A stretch of DNA of 44,920 nucleotides from the IMG/VR virus record IMGVR_UViG_3300021409_000086, positions 1 to 44,920 of that record; one strand, given 5' to 3'. A model generated the notes under the pieces. The model was not told where the DNA came from and ran no database searches. It saw only the letters and a program-made list of their open reading frames with translations. This document shows, one piece after another, positions 32,447-40,040 of the stretch. This stretch comes from a virus. The first letter of the stretch is position 1. The number at the start of each line of letters is the position of its first letter. The translations under genes were made by a program, and so were the position numbers.

Positions 32447-33727
32447 TTACGGATTCTGGGAAACGCTGGAGCCAGCGTGATTACTGGCCTGCGAAGGGAT
32501 ATGCGAATTTCCGCTTCTGTCGTCTTTCCACCCATGAATCAGGGCAAAACCGCATTCGTCCAATCGCTGATGCCACTTCTCCAGCGCCTCGCGCTTGAGC
32601 TGTTCGGCATGGGTGTGGATGTAGGTCTGCACGTTGCGAGTGAGCGTGTGATTCACCAGCATCTCGCCGATGAGGTAGTCGACACCCAGGTCAGTCCATG
32701 CCGTGCGGGCCAGCTTGCGCAGGTCGTGGCTCGTCCACTCACCCTGCCCCAGCCTGGTGAACACGGCGCAGGCTTGGCCCTCGGTCATCGGGCGGCCACC
32801 CTTGCTCGGAAACAGGTAGGTGCCTTGATAGCCCCTCGCTGTCTGCCACTCGCGGTAGCGCTTCAACAGGCCCACCACCTGCCCGGTCAGCGGCAGGCTG
32901 TGCTCGCAGCGGGTCTTCGTGTTCTCGGCGGGCAGAAACCACTCACCACCATCAGCGATCGTGATGTGCGACCAGCGGGCCTGCCGGGTCTCGCCAACAC
33001 GTGTGCCATGGCAGAGCATCATCAGCGCCAGCATGTTGTCGGCCGGCTCGCGATCGAAGCCGCCGGCGAACGACTCGACCAGTGCCTCGATTTGCACGCC
33101 GCGCAGCCTGGAGGTCTTCGGCTTGATTTTCGCCTTGGTGAAGTCGGTGAACCTGAATCCAGCAATGGGGTTGGTGGCAATCAGTTTGAGCTTCTCCGCC
33201 TGCTTGAACGCCACCACCAGCACGCCCCACATGAGACGCACGTAGGACAGAGACAGCTCTTCTTGCATAGGCCACATGGCCTCACGGTCGATGGTCGCGC
33301 GCGACACGTCACTGATCTGCATGTCTGCGAGGCGCGGCTTGAGGTGGCAGTGGATCGCGGACTTGGCCGACGTCCGGCGCTTGTCCGACAGGCTACGGTC
33401 GCGGGACTGCCGTTCCGAGTACCAGTCGAGCAACTCACCGACCGTTTGCAGGGTGCCAGCGGCAGCGGACGCAGCAGGATCGGCAGCAAGTCGTGCATGG
33501 ATTTGAGGCATGACGCCCGCCAGCGCCCTGAAGCTGAGCGCCGGATAGCCGCCAACCTTGTTCCATTTTTTCTTGGTCACCAGATACCAGGTGGCGCGCT
33601 CGCGGTTCAGACTGAAGCGCAGGTATAGCCCTGGGTGGCGAGGATCGCGAAGGGATTCGAATTCGCCGGTCGTAGCTTGTCGGCGGATCTCGGCGTCAGA
33701 GAATGAAACGATTCCGGTCTTGCTCAT
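32447..33727 (-). CDS. int: Tyrosine recombinase (integrase) in the nin region
   Basis: 426 residues, intact. Core-binding domain about 95-190; catalytic domain 205-385 with Arg243 (HGTRVGE), Lys271, His334-x-x-Arg337 (SHDLRK), His360 (LVNHT) and Tyr369 (VQTYIH). The set is complete, so it should be active. It is the only intact integrase seen and lies mid-operon between VRR-NUC (4-base overlap) and small genes, not beside a visible prophage end. It would be expressed from pR with the replication genes. Confidence 0.92.
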   Translation of the reverse strand: MSKTGIVSFSDAEIRRQATTGEFESLRDPRHPGLYLRFSLNRERATWYLVTKKKWNKVGGYPALSFRALAGVMPQIHARLAADPAASAAAGTLQTVGELLDWYSERQSRDRSLSDKRRTSAKSAIHCHLKPRLADMQISDVSRATIDREAMWPMQEELSLSYVRLMWGVLVVAFKQAEKLKLIATNPIAGFRFTDFTKAKIKPKTSRLRGVQIEALVESFAGGFDREPADNMLALMMLCHGTRVGETRQARWSHITIADGGEWFLPAENTKTRCEHSLPLTGQVVGLLKRYREWQTARGYQGTYLFPSKGGRPMTEGQACAVFTRLGQGEWTSHDLRKLARTAWTDLGVDYLIGEMLVNHTLTRNVQTYIHTHAEQLKREALEKWHQRLDECGFALIHGWKDDRSGNSHIPSQASNHAGSSVSQNP

Positions 33728-34152
33728 GCGGCGACCCTTGTTTGTGGCAGGAGAAGGTAGGATCGAATGGCCTCAAGCGCGTCGACTTGCCCGCGGCACA
33801 CGATCGCCAAATAGCCCTGTTCGATCAGCAGGTGTATGTAGGCATCCTGCTCAGGCGACACATCGGCGTCATACGGCGGTTCGGCCTTGAACTCGATGTA
33901 CAGGCCGAAATACCCGCCGCGTGCCATGGGCAGCACCAGATCAGGAACGCCAGCGCGCACGCCCTGCTTCTTCAGCTCCATCGCGACCTTGACGTGCCGG
34001 TGGCCACCGTTTGGAACGTGGTAGATCAGCTTCGCTGCCTCGGGATGGCGCAGTTTCAGCAGCAGGATCAGCGCGGCCTGCTCTAGCCCTTCTCGGTCGA
34101 TCCGTGGCTTGCGATGCTTCTTCGCCGTGAACGGCTTCATCTTGAGGGGCAT
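33724..34152 (-). CDS. VRR-NUC domain nuclease
   Basis: 142 residues. VRR-NUC marks: YHVPNGGHRH, GVRAGVPDLVLP and YIEFKAEPP, giving the Asp and Glu-x-Lys of the PD-(D/E)XK site. These phage enzymes are thought to act on branched DNA and may replace RusA-type resolvases. The ATG at 34152 overlaps the stop of the upstream gene (TGATG). Confidence 0.92.
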   Translation of the reverse strand: MPLKMKPFTAKKHRKPRIDREGLEQAALILLLKLRHPEAAKLIYHVPNGGHRHVKVAMELKKQGVRAGVPDLVLPMARGGYFGLYIEFKAEPPYDADVSPEQDAYIHLLIEQGYLAIVCRGQVDALEAIRSYLLLPQTRVAA

Positions 34153-34457
34153 CACGCGGCCACAACCCCTTCGCTAACGAGAATGGCCTGGGTGCGCATG
34201 ACGCCCTCTGCGTGAAACAGGCGGGCCTGATCAGGATCGGCGAGTTTTCCGCGCGAACGACCATCAACCCAGTCATGACACGCTGAACAGGCCCAAGCAC
34301 CCTGCAGGTCGTTCGGCTTGAGCCCGACGCCGCAGGTGCCCGCCAGGCGGTAATGCGCCAGCACGGTCGTCTCGGGGTTGCCATTGCACACGCCTGGCAC
34401 GCGGATCTGGCAGTCGCGCCCGCGCGCTGCCTTGGTCAGCTTGGTCTGCTTCCTCAA
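34152..34457 (-). CDS. DUF1364 family protein with TTG start
   Basis: 101 residues with the DUF1364 pattern CQIRVPGVCNGNPETTVLAHYRLAG and CSACHDWVDGR (HNH-like Cys/His set), found in nin regions of lambdoid phages. The family normally begins M-R-K, which here falls on a TTG at 34457. That codon overlaps the stop of the upstream micro-gene (TTGA), and GGGGGTG lies before it, supporting TTG. Probably a nucleic-acid binding or nuclease-like zinc protein. Confidence 0.85.
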   Translation of the reverse strand: MRKQTKLTKAARGRDCQIRVPGVCNGNPETTVLAHYRLAGTCGVGLKPNDLQGAWACSACHDWVDGRSRGKLADPDQARLFHAEGVMRTQAILVSEGVVAA

Positions 34458-34567
34458 AGCACACCCCCGAACTGAAACTCCGCCGGCGTCACCTGGTGCG
34501 AATAAGCGCACTGCATCAGCGAGCAGGCGCAACGGGCCACGCCGAAAAGCGCGAGCAAGGTCTTCAT
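34454..34567 (-). CDS. 37-residue micro-protein
   Basis: The peptide begins MKTLLALFGVARCACS and has three Cys in a short span. GGGAGG lies 8 bases before the ATG. Its start overlaps the upstream stop by 4 bases and its stop overlaps the DUF1364 TTG, so it is embedded in a coupled chain. Possibly a small membrane or exported peptide. Confidence 0.6.
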   Translation of the reverse strand: MKTLLALFGVARCACSLMQCAYSHQVTPAEFQFGGVL

Positions 34568-34764
34568 GGGCAAGCCTCCCAGAGGTCAACGATTTCGTGT
34601 GTGGTCGGCCACTTGGCGCGGGCATAGCTGGAAGCGATCTCGCGGTCAGCGAACAGGGCCTGCGGCTGCTCCGGCTCGGCGGTTAGGTCGAGCTTGTAGG
34701 CGCCGCTGTACACGGCGAACTGGTAATTGCCGGTGACCGGTGCGGCCAGCATCGGGTTACGCAT
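34564..34764 (-). CDS. Small nin-region protein
   Basis: 66 residues from MRNPMLAAPVTGNYQFAVYS, ending with an amphipathic helix (SYARAKWPTTHEIVDLWEACP). The start overlaps the P-like stop by 8 bases and its end overlaps the next micro-gene. Function unknown. Confidence 0.65.
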   Translation of the reverse strand: MRNPMLAAPVTGNYQFAVYSGAYKLDLTAEPEQPQALFADREIASSYARAKWPTTHEIVDLWEACP

Positions 34765-35512
34765 GGCGCGCTGCCTTCGAGCCAAACTTCGCCAGCAGCG
34801 CGGCGCGGGCCGACTTTCCATCGGTTGGCACGCCCTGACGCCGCATCGTCGCGTGAATGAATCGTTCGCCCTCCTCCGTCGCGTACTCCAGCGCCGTCTT
34901 TTGGCTGTCGTGCCCGATGCCGATGGCGATGTCTACCAGCGGCTGCCCCTGGACCAGCATGCGGATGGTGATGTCGTAGGCCCGGTCGAAGATCTCGCTG
35001 GCCTTGTCGGAGGCCTGGTCCGCGAGGTTGTGCAACTCGCACTGCAAAGCGGCGTGCCGGACTGCCGGGTGTGACCATGTACGCGAACCAGCACGGCTGG
35101 GGTGAGCGTTTTCCAGCGCCTCGCGAAACGCCCTGTCGTGAGATGGGATGCCCAGCATCTCGGGAGTCGGCTGGCACCACTTGATGAACTTGCCGGAACT
35201 CGGGGCGTATTCGCCGCCGAGGCTGCGGCAGTTCTGGATGCCGTAACGGATCTGTTCGATCTGCGTGATGCCCGCAGCCATGAACGCCTTGACCCAGCTG
35301 CGCTTCGCAGCATCGAGGGTTTCATCGTCTGGCCACGCCAGTCGCCACCCTGGGAAGATCGCCTTCAACTCCTTGAACAACGCGTTGACAACTTCGGCAG
35401 TTCCCGGCGGGAGCTGTGTCGGGATCGAAGGTATGACAGGGGGCAAGTTGCCCATGTTCTTCAGCAGCGTGTTCGCGCTTTTGAGCTGTGGTTTTTTCGC
35501 CGGAACGCCCAT
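34757..35512 (-). CDS. P: Replication protein P-like helicase loader
   Basis: 251 residues. The stretch ALFKELKAIFPGWRLAWPDDETLDAAKRSW, seen here as LFKELKAIFPGW and AKRSWVKAF, followed by YAPSSGKFIKWC, matches the lambda P family that brings the host DnaB helicase to the origin. It directly follows the O-like gene with a one-base TGATG overlap. Confidence 0.87.
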   Translation of the reverse strand: MGVPAKKPQLKSANTLLKNMGNLPPVIPSIPTQLPPGTAEVVNALFKELKAIFPGWRLAWPDDETLDAAKRSWVKAFMAAGITQIEQIRYGIQNCRSLGGEYAPSSGKFIKWCQPTPEMLGIPSHDRAFREALENAHPSRAGSRTWSHPAVRHAALQCELHNLADQASDKASEIFDRAYDITIRMLVQGQPLVDIAIGIGHDSQKTALEYATEEGERFIHATMRRQGVPTDGKSARAALLAKFGSKAARHA

Positions 35513-36300
35513 CACAACCCCCCCATGTCGTCAGCCCAACTGGTGCTGTCGAAGTCAGGCGCTTTGCCCTGAGCCGACGCCGTAACGCGTTCGCGCTTCA
35601 CCCACTGAACCAGCCGGTAACACCAGCCGGCGGAAGAATCGACTGTCGCTGGCTTGGCGACGAAGAAACCCTTGAACGCTCGGATCGCCGCATCAGGAAC
35701 AGCGTCAGCAGGCAGGCCAGCAATTGCGATCTGATCGGCCAGGGATTTGGCGATCGGCTCCCAGGCAGCGAACATCGCGAATCTCTGGTTCGGTGCTGGG
35801 CATTCGGCGGCGGCTTGCTCCTGACGCAGAACCTCATCGGCCAACTCGTGCTGCAGCTGCTCTTCGGTTCCTTGATGGTTCAGTGACGGATTGGGTGCAG
35901 CTGCTGCACCCCGTTCTGCGTTTTCCTGCACCCCGTTCTGCTGTGAGCTGCACCCTGTGCCGTTATCTGCACCCCGATCCTTACGAGGTGCAGCATTTGC
36001 ACCCCGTTTCATCTGGAGGTCGTAAACAACTGGGCGGCGGTCGCGACGGTCGATGTACGCAGCGGCGATTGCCTGATTGCCTTCTGCGATGAAGCCAGCC
36101 TTCTCCAGCTCGTCCAATTTAAGGCGCACTGTGCGCTCGGACAGGCCTGTGTCTTCAGACAGGGTGTTCGCGGATGGGAACGCCCCACGGCCGTCGCTAC
36201 CGGCGTAGTTGGCCAGGCACAGCAACACATGGCGAGCGGCCGGGTTTTCCAGATCAGTCTTACGGAGCGCCAGCGCCCAGGTCATTGCTTGAACGCTCAC
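35512..36300 (-). CDS. O: Replication initiator O-like protein with internal origin
   Basis: 262 residues. Residues 1-95 form a winged helix unit (HVLLCLANYAGSDGRGAFPS, TGLSERTVRLKLDELEKAGFI); a low-complexity linker (about 95-145) is encoded by the iteron array; the C-terminal part (FKGFFVAKPATV, WCYRLVQWVKRERV) should bind P. The GTG at 36300 overlaps the antirepressor stop by 4 bases (GTGA); ATG at 36285 is an alternative. It binds its own coding sequence to start replication, as in lambda. Confidence 0.87.
   Translation of the reverse strand: MSVQAMTWALALRKTDLENPAARHVLLCLANYAGSDGRGAFPSANTLSEDTGLSERTVRLKLDELEKAGFIAEGNQAIAAAYIDRRDRRPVVYDLQMKRGANAAPRKDRGADNGTGCSSQQNGVQENAERGAAAAPNPSLNHQGTEEQLQHELADEVLRQEQAAAECPAPNQRFAMFAAWEPIAKSLADQIAIAGLPADAVPDAAIRAFKGFFVAKPATVDSSAGWCYRLVQWVKRERVTASAQGKAPDFDSTSWADDMGGL
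35893..36011. repeat. Iteron array, likely phage replication origin
   Basis: Five direct copies based on CTGCACCCCG start at 35904, 35926, 35948, 35967 and 35997 (the first three exactly 22 bases apart; the first two share 15 bases). Inverted copies GGGTGCAG (35893) and AGGTGCAG (35986) flank them. The array lies inside the O-like gene, like ori lambda. Confidence 0.82.
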
Positions 36301-37040
36301 AGCGCGGCTCCAATATTCTTCTCGGCCAGCACGGCCAATCCTTTCGGGGTTACAAGGGGTTGAAACGCGGCACGCTCGATACCGGTTTCGGTGTCGGGTT
36401 TGAGCTCGGTCACCTTGTGCTTGAGGTAGCCCGACTGAATGCGAGGTTGCATGGCGATCCAGCGCTTTGACCCGCCACGACGGAAGATCCAGCGATTCTG
36501 CTCCATCCAGTCGAAGAGCTTGTGCGGTGGCATGCCGAGCTGCTTGGCGGCGTCGGTGATGCAGATCGCGCCCTCGGCAGCGGCCAGGCGCTTGATGGCG
36601 GCTACCTTCGGCGCCTGAAGCTCAATCACGCCCAGCAAGCGGCTGTTCTCGCGGGCCTGATCGGCGGCCAGTTGCAGCGCCTCGGCGTAGTTCGCGGGGA
36701 TGCGTGGCGCTGCCTGCTCTTCCAGCTCCCGCCAGCGACGGACAACAGCCAGGCGCATCTTGGCGCTGTAGCCAGTCAGCAGCGTGTCGGTTAGTTCGCG
36801 ATCGAGGTTGAAGCATGGAAGACTGCGGCCGGTGCCGTCTTTGTACTGGGCTGAAAATCCAGCCCAGTCGATTTCCAACTCAGTCAGCATGGCGCGGATG
36901 TCCGCAAGGACGTTTTTATGCGCTTTACCGGTCAGGTCAGCGATCTCGCGCGACGACATAACCTGACGCGTCATGCTTGGCTGGGCGTGCAAAACTGACG
37001 AATCAGGCGAGCTGTTGCTCTGGGTGGTCGTGGTGTGCAT
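36297..37040 (-). CDS. Antirepressor, Rha plus KilAC domains
   Basis: 247 residues. Residues 20-105 form a Rha domain (MSSREIADLTGKAHKNVLADI, shown as SSREIADLTGKAHKNV; then RRWRELEEQ); residues 140-245 form a KilAC/ANT DNA-binding domain (ITDAAKQLGMPPHKLFDWM, WIAMQPRIQSGYL). Such proteins counter repressors and regulate early genes. It precedes O in the operon and has GAGG before its ATG. Confidence 0.9.
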   Translation of the reverse strand: MHTTTTQSNSSPDSSVLHAQPSMTRQVMSSREIADLTGKAHKNVLADIRAMLTELEIDWAGFSAQYKDGTGRSLPCFNLDRELTDTLLTGYSAKMRLAVVRRWRELEEQAAPRIPANYAEALQLAADQARENSRLLGVIELQAPKVAAIKRLAAAEGAICITDAAKQLGMPPHKLFDWMEQNRWIFRRGGSKRWIAMQPRIQSGYLKHKVTELKPDTETGIERAAFQPLVTPKGLAVLAEKNIGAAL

Positions 37041-37068
37041 AATCGGACCTCACAAGTGTTGTTGAAAG

Positions 37069-37093
37069 AGCCCGGTTGCCGCCGGGCTTTTTT
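37069..37093 (+). terminator. Hairpin between CII-like and antirepressor genes
   Basis: AGCCCGG and CCGGGCT arms with a T-run on the plus strand and a poorer CTCTTTC on the minus strand. In the direction of the operon it may act like a leaky tR1-type site; in the other it would block plus-strand transcripts. Confidence 0.5.
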
Positions 37094-37104
37094 GTGCCTG
37101 CGAT

Positions 37105-37530
37105 TCAGGCGGCGGCTTTCACTGAAGACTTGAGCAAGGCCAGCGCCTTCTCGGCGTGATCGATCTCTCTCAAGATCCGCGCGCGCTCCACTTGGTCAAT
37201 TCGGCCATCAGCCATGGCGGCGTGGGTCTCAACAGTCACCTCAGCAAACTCAAATGCGGCGCGGCTTAGCGCCTGATGGACATCGACAGCTGCAGGCGCT
37301 TCCGTCTTAACGATGGCGTAGCCGAACTCCCCCGCCAGTGCTTCCAGCGGACGCATGTCGTTCGTGTGCAACAGCAGCGCGTAAAGGTGCTTGGCGTTGA
37401 ACCAAGCCCCGTCGTAATTCGCATTGGCGCGCTGCAGCAGGCTCACTGCTGGCATATTCATCAAGGTCGCCAGATTCTTGGTGTCCGCATCCTCGACGAC
37501 TGCGTCACACGCCCTCAGAAATTCCTGCAT
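37105..37530 (-). CDS. CII-like phage regulatory protein
   Basis: 141 residues from MQEFLRACDAVVEDADTKNLA; ATG at 37530 has TTTAGGA upstream. Its helical N-terminal region (NLATLMNMPAVSLLQRANAN) and C-terminal helical pair resemble the phage CII/CP76 regulatory family. Second gene after pR, as cII in lambda. It may activate lysogenic promoters; no target is evident. Confidence 0.68.
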   Translation of the reverse strand: MQEFLRACDAVVEDADTKNLATLMNMPAVSLLQRANANYDGAWFNAKHLYALLLHTNDMRPLEALAGEFGYAIVKTEAPAAVDVHQALSRAAFEFAEVTVETHAAMADGRIDQVERARILREIDHAEKALALLKSSVKAAA

Positions 37531-37598
37531 TCCTAAAACCTCGAATTTGTTTATGTGGCGTCGTGCCAGCACGCGTTACAAAATGTTTCTCGTCGGGG

Positions 37599-37805
37599 TT
37601 ACGCAGACTGCTTGATGGCCTGCGCAGGGTCGTCATCTCGCTTGGCGATAAGTACCCCCCGAGATTCCTTCTCCAGTACGCACTGCATGGGGTATGAAAA
37701 TCCGCCAGTCGTGCGGCACTGCGATACGCGGCTGCTGCTTACGCCGAGGGCATCCCCGATCGCGCGGCCGGTACCGAAATGTTTCAGGGCTTCGTCGTAA
37801 GTCAT
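37599..37805 (-). CDS. cro: Cro-like repressor
   Basis: 68 residues. HTH: FGTGRAIGDALGVSSSRVSQCRTTG, seen as GRAIGDALGVSSSRVSQ. It is the first gene of the pR operon, divergent from the CI gene, with GGAGACAAGG before the ATG. It should repress the same operators as CI during lytic growth. Confidence 0.88.
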   Translation of the reverse strand: MTYDEALKHFGTGRAIGDALGVSSSRVSQCRTTGGFSYPMQCVLEKESRGVLIAKRDDDPAQAIKQSA

Positions 37806-37832
37806 GGGGCCTTGTCTCCAATGTCTCTGGCG

Positions 37833-37861
37833 AGTTTAGAGTTCTTAACACTACAAGGCAA
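37833..37861 (-). promoter_or_regulatory. Early promoter pR
   Basis: On the minus strand TTGCCT (37856-37861) and TAAACT (37833-37838) with a 17-base spacer. The -10 is covered by the operator at 37834-37849. It drives cro, the CII-like gene, antirepressor, replication genes and int. Confidence 0.75.
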
Positions 37862-37896
37862 GTTATCTAAACTATGAAATGTTTAGAATCCTAAAT
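37834..37896. promoter_or_regulatory. Right operator cluster
   Basis: Imperfect palindromes GTTTAGAGTTCTTAAC (37834-37849) and GTTTAGAATCCTAAAT (37881-37896), with a half-conserved site ending in CTAAAC (37857-37872) between them. They share the pattern GTT(T/A)AG-N4-CTAAA with sites at pL. The three-site layout resembles lambda OR. Confidence 0.75.
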
Positions 37897-38724
37897 ATGG
37901 ACTTTAAAGACCGCGTTACCTCACGCATGAAGGCGCTTAACCTCAGCGCGACCGACATCAGCCGACTGACTGGCGTATCCAAAGCGACGGTCAGCTTTTG
38001 GGTTAGCGGGACGAATGGAGCAAAGGGGAAGAATCTACTGGCGCTGGCCAAGGCGCTGGAGTGCTCCCCGGATTGGCTATCGGGTGGGGTTGGCAAGCCG
38101 GACATCGGGGCCGCCGACGACACCAAAGCTGGAATGTCGACGGTAGAGCTGATGGCGAAAATGCTCGCATCCACCGCGGGCAAAAATCTGTCGGAAAAGG
38201 CGCGAGAGACAATGCTTGCGGCTGCAGCGGAAGCCGATATTCCGGCAGAGCAAAGCCAAAGCTATATCCCTGGAAATCTCGCCGCCCTGCGTCCTACCAA
38301 CGAAGAGATTGTGATTCCTCAGTACGACATTCGCGCGGCGATGGGGGCTGGCCAAGTTCCACCCGACTACCAGGAGGTGGTGCGCAATCTAGTGGTTCGG
38401 GAAGACATTCTGCGTGAGAAGGGAGTCACCTATACGTCCAACACCTCGCTAGGCATGATCAACGGCTGGGGCGAAAGCATGGCCGGGACGATTAAAGACA
38501 AAGACATGGTGATCGTCGACAAGGGGATCCAGGACTTTACCGGCGAGGGGATTTACGTCCTGACCTGGCACAACGAGCTTTATATCAAACGAGTGATGCG
38601 ACTTGATGAAGAGCATTATCGACTGATTTCAGACAACCAGCATTACGAAAACCAGACCGCGCGGATTGATGACGTGACCATTCACGCAAAGGTTCTGCTT
38701 ATCTGGAATGCAAGAAAAGCGTGA
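37897..38724 (+). CDS. cI: CI repressor, LexA-like self-cleaving
   Basis: 275 residues from the ATG at 37897. N-terminal HTH (LSATDISRLTGVSKATVSFWVSG) and a C-terminal S24 domain with cleavage site Ala151-Gly152 (AMGAGQV), Ser194 in GWGESMAG and Lys231 in YIKRV. It maintains lysogeny and is cleaved in the SOS response. No ribosome site precedes either ATG (37879 or 37897); since an operator ends at 37896, a leaderless or very short leader message from pRM is likely and the exact start is uncertain. Confidence 0.93.
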   Translation: MDFKDRVTSRMKALNLSATDISRLTGVSKATVSFWVSGTNGAKGKNLLALAKALECSPDWLSGGVGKPDIGAADDTKAGMSTVELMAKMLASTAGKNLSEKARETMLAAAAEADIPAEQSQSYIPGNLAALRPTNEEIVIPQYDIRAAMGAGQVPPDYQEVVRNLVVREDILREKGVTYTSNTSLGMINGWGESMAGTIKDKDMVIVDKGIQDFTGEGIYVLTWHNELYIKRVMRLDEEHYRLISDNQHYENQTARIDDVTIHAKVLLIWNARKA

Positions 38725-38772
38725 TGTGCTATAGGGCCTCATGGCCGTCAGACGGGAAAGAAAGAGATCTCT

Positions 38773-39051
38773 ATGAGTGACGTGCCTACAATCGACTTCA
38801 ATGATGCTATCCGGTATTTCATAAACGTGGCACCTGGCAGCTGTCCCTTCTGTTCAACCAACAATTGGACCATAGGGATACAAGAGCAGGACAATACCAA
38901 ATGCTACGTTTCGCCCCTCGGGTTTAACCGCCTAGGCGAGCCGGCCTATAAGGTGGATGTCGAATGCGTTGAATGCGGATTCATTCGAGCTCACTTGACC
39001 AGGCAGCTGATGAAATGGATTGATTCACATCCTGATGATGGAGAAGGGTGA
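38773..39051 (+). CDS. Zinc-ribbon-like protein downstream of cI
   Basis: 92 residues with two Cys pairs (CPFC near 23 and CVEC near 73) that can form a zinc ribbon. It is 48 bases after the CI stop on the same strand, so it is probably transcribed with cI and expressed in the lysogen. The next gene overlaps or abuts it. Function unknown; a role in lysogenic conversion or exclusion is inferred from expression context. Confidence 0.72.
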   Translation: MSDVPTIDFNDAIRYFINVAPGSCPFCSTNNWTIGIQEQDNTKCYVSPLGFNRLGEPAYKVDVECVECGFIRAHLTRQLMKWIDSHPDDGEG

Positions 39052-39056
39052 AGAAC

Positions 39057-39584
39057 ATGGGATTTAAGCCTATGCTCGTTGGGAATCCTAACGCGCCCAT
39101 GTTTTCCGCTGCCGATGCGTCGCCGAGGTCGAATGAAACGAATATGTCTGAAATAACCCGGGAAGAACTGGACGCCAAGCTTGCGACTATTGAGGCGAAG
39201 GCAGATGCTCGGCTGTCAGATTATCAGCGCATGTCAACAGAGGTCCTCGCTGGATTTCGTTCTGATAACGCCGAATTCAAATCTCGCATCGATCAATCTC
39301 TCGCGGATCTAAAGCTCGATATTCACTCAATCAAGAATATCAAAGCACTGCTGGGCGCTGCCACCGCTGTCATCGTCGGCACGATCTTCGCCGCCTTTGC
39401 GTTGTCAGGACAGTTTTTCGACTCGGGCCGAGACACAGCCCAGCTTGTCCAGGAGGCGAAGCAACAGTCTGCTGACACGCGTAAGCTATTGGAAGAAATT
39501 CAAGCCCAGCAGCACGCGACTACGCCAGGTGGTCAATCACCACCTCCTACGCCCGCTAATCCTCAAAACAAGCCCGCCAACTGA
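39057..39584 (+). CDS. Coiled-coil membrane protein of the cI operon
   Basis: 175 residues. A helical/coiled-coil part (REELDAKLATIEAKADARLSD, shown as ELDAKLATIEAKAD) precedes one membrane span (about 100-121, LLGAATAVIVGTIFAAFAL); a short polar, Pro-rich tail follows. GAGAAGG lies 9 bases before the ATG at 39057; GTG at 39048 and ATG at 39144 are alternatives. Ends at a terminator. Its topology and lysogenic expression suit a superinfection exclusion protein, unproven. Confidence 0.7.
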   Translation: MGFKPMLVGNPNAPMFSAADASPRSNETNMSEITREELDAKLATIEAKADARLSDYQRMSTEVLAGFRSDNAEFKSRIDQSLADLKLDIHSIKNIKALLGAATAVIVGTIFAAFALSGQFFDSGRDTAQLVQEAKQQSADTRKLLEEIQAQQHATTPGGQSPPPTPANPQNKPAN

Positions 39585-39596
39585 GCGGGCTTTTTT
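39571..39596 (+). terminator. Intrinsic terminator of the cI operon
   Basis: AGCCCGC-CAACTGA-GCGGGCT then TTTTTT. The hairpin includes the stop codon of the membrane protein gene. Confidence 0.85.
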
Positions 39597-39603
39597 GTGC
39601 CCG

Positions 39604-39924
39604 TCAGAAAGGTGCAGGCTGTTCCAGGGCATCAAGTTCTGCGCGGTCCTCGACACGAGGATCTTCTTCATCCGGCGCTTCCCAGCTCAGCGTCACGGAC
39701 TCGTCTTCGTCATTGAATGTCATGTCAATGCCGTCGACCTCGGCGAGTACACCTATTACCTCGTCCCATTCGCGATCGCCGTCCGTGTCAAGCCGATGGA
39801 TTGTCGTCCACTTTCGATCTTGAGCAATTGGATTGTTGATCATGTTGGAAACCCTCAACGTCAGACGCTCCACGCCTGTTGGTTGGGTTGACTGCGGCGT
39901 CTTGATTTTCCCCTGAACTGCCAT
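39604..39924 (-). CDS. DUF1654 protein, SOS-regulated
   Basis: 106 residues. Matches DUF1654 (RLTLRVSNMINNPIAQ, then DREWDEVIGVLAEVDGI and VTLSW), a small family known mainly from Pseudomonas and their phages. AAGGAGG lies 5 bases before the ATG at 39924. A perfect LexA box 20 bases upstream makes it a damage-induced gene transcribed against the left operon. Function unknown, possibly DNA repair or prophage induction. Confidence 0.85.
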   Translation of the reverse strand: MAVQGKIKTPQSTQPTGVERLTLRVSNMINNPIAQDRKWTTIHRLDTDGDREWDEVIGVLAEVDGIDMTFNDEDESVTLSWEAPDEEDPRVEDRAELDALEQPAPF

Positions 39925-39944
39925 AAACACCTCCTTATCGAATG

Positions 39945-39960
39945 CTGTATATCCATACAG
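39945..39960 (-). promoter_or_regulatory. LexA (SOS) box of the DUF1654 gene
   Basis: CTGTATATCCATACAG fits CTG-N10-CAG and differs from the box at 458-473 in one base. Confidence 0.9.
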
Positions 39961-40040
39961 CTTCAGCAGAGATTATCGGAACATTCCTGCTTGAGGAAGT
40001 CTTGACGATCTCCTAGTTAAGGCGTATTTGGACCTCGGCA

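Noticed and set aside
37562-37573. Palindrome CGTGC-CA-GCACG between cro and the CII-like gene
   Set aside because: Could be an operator or boxB-like stem, but it is single, short and without a T-run, so no function is assigned.
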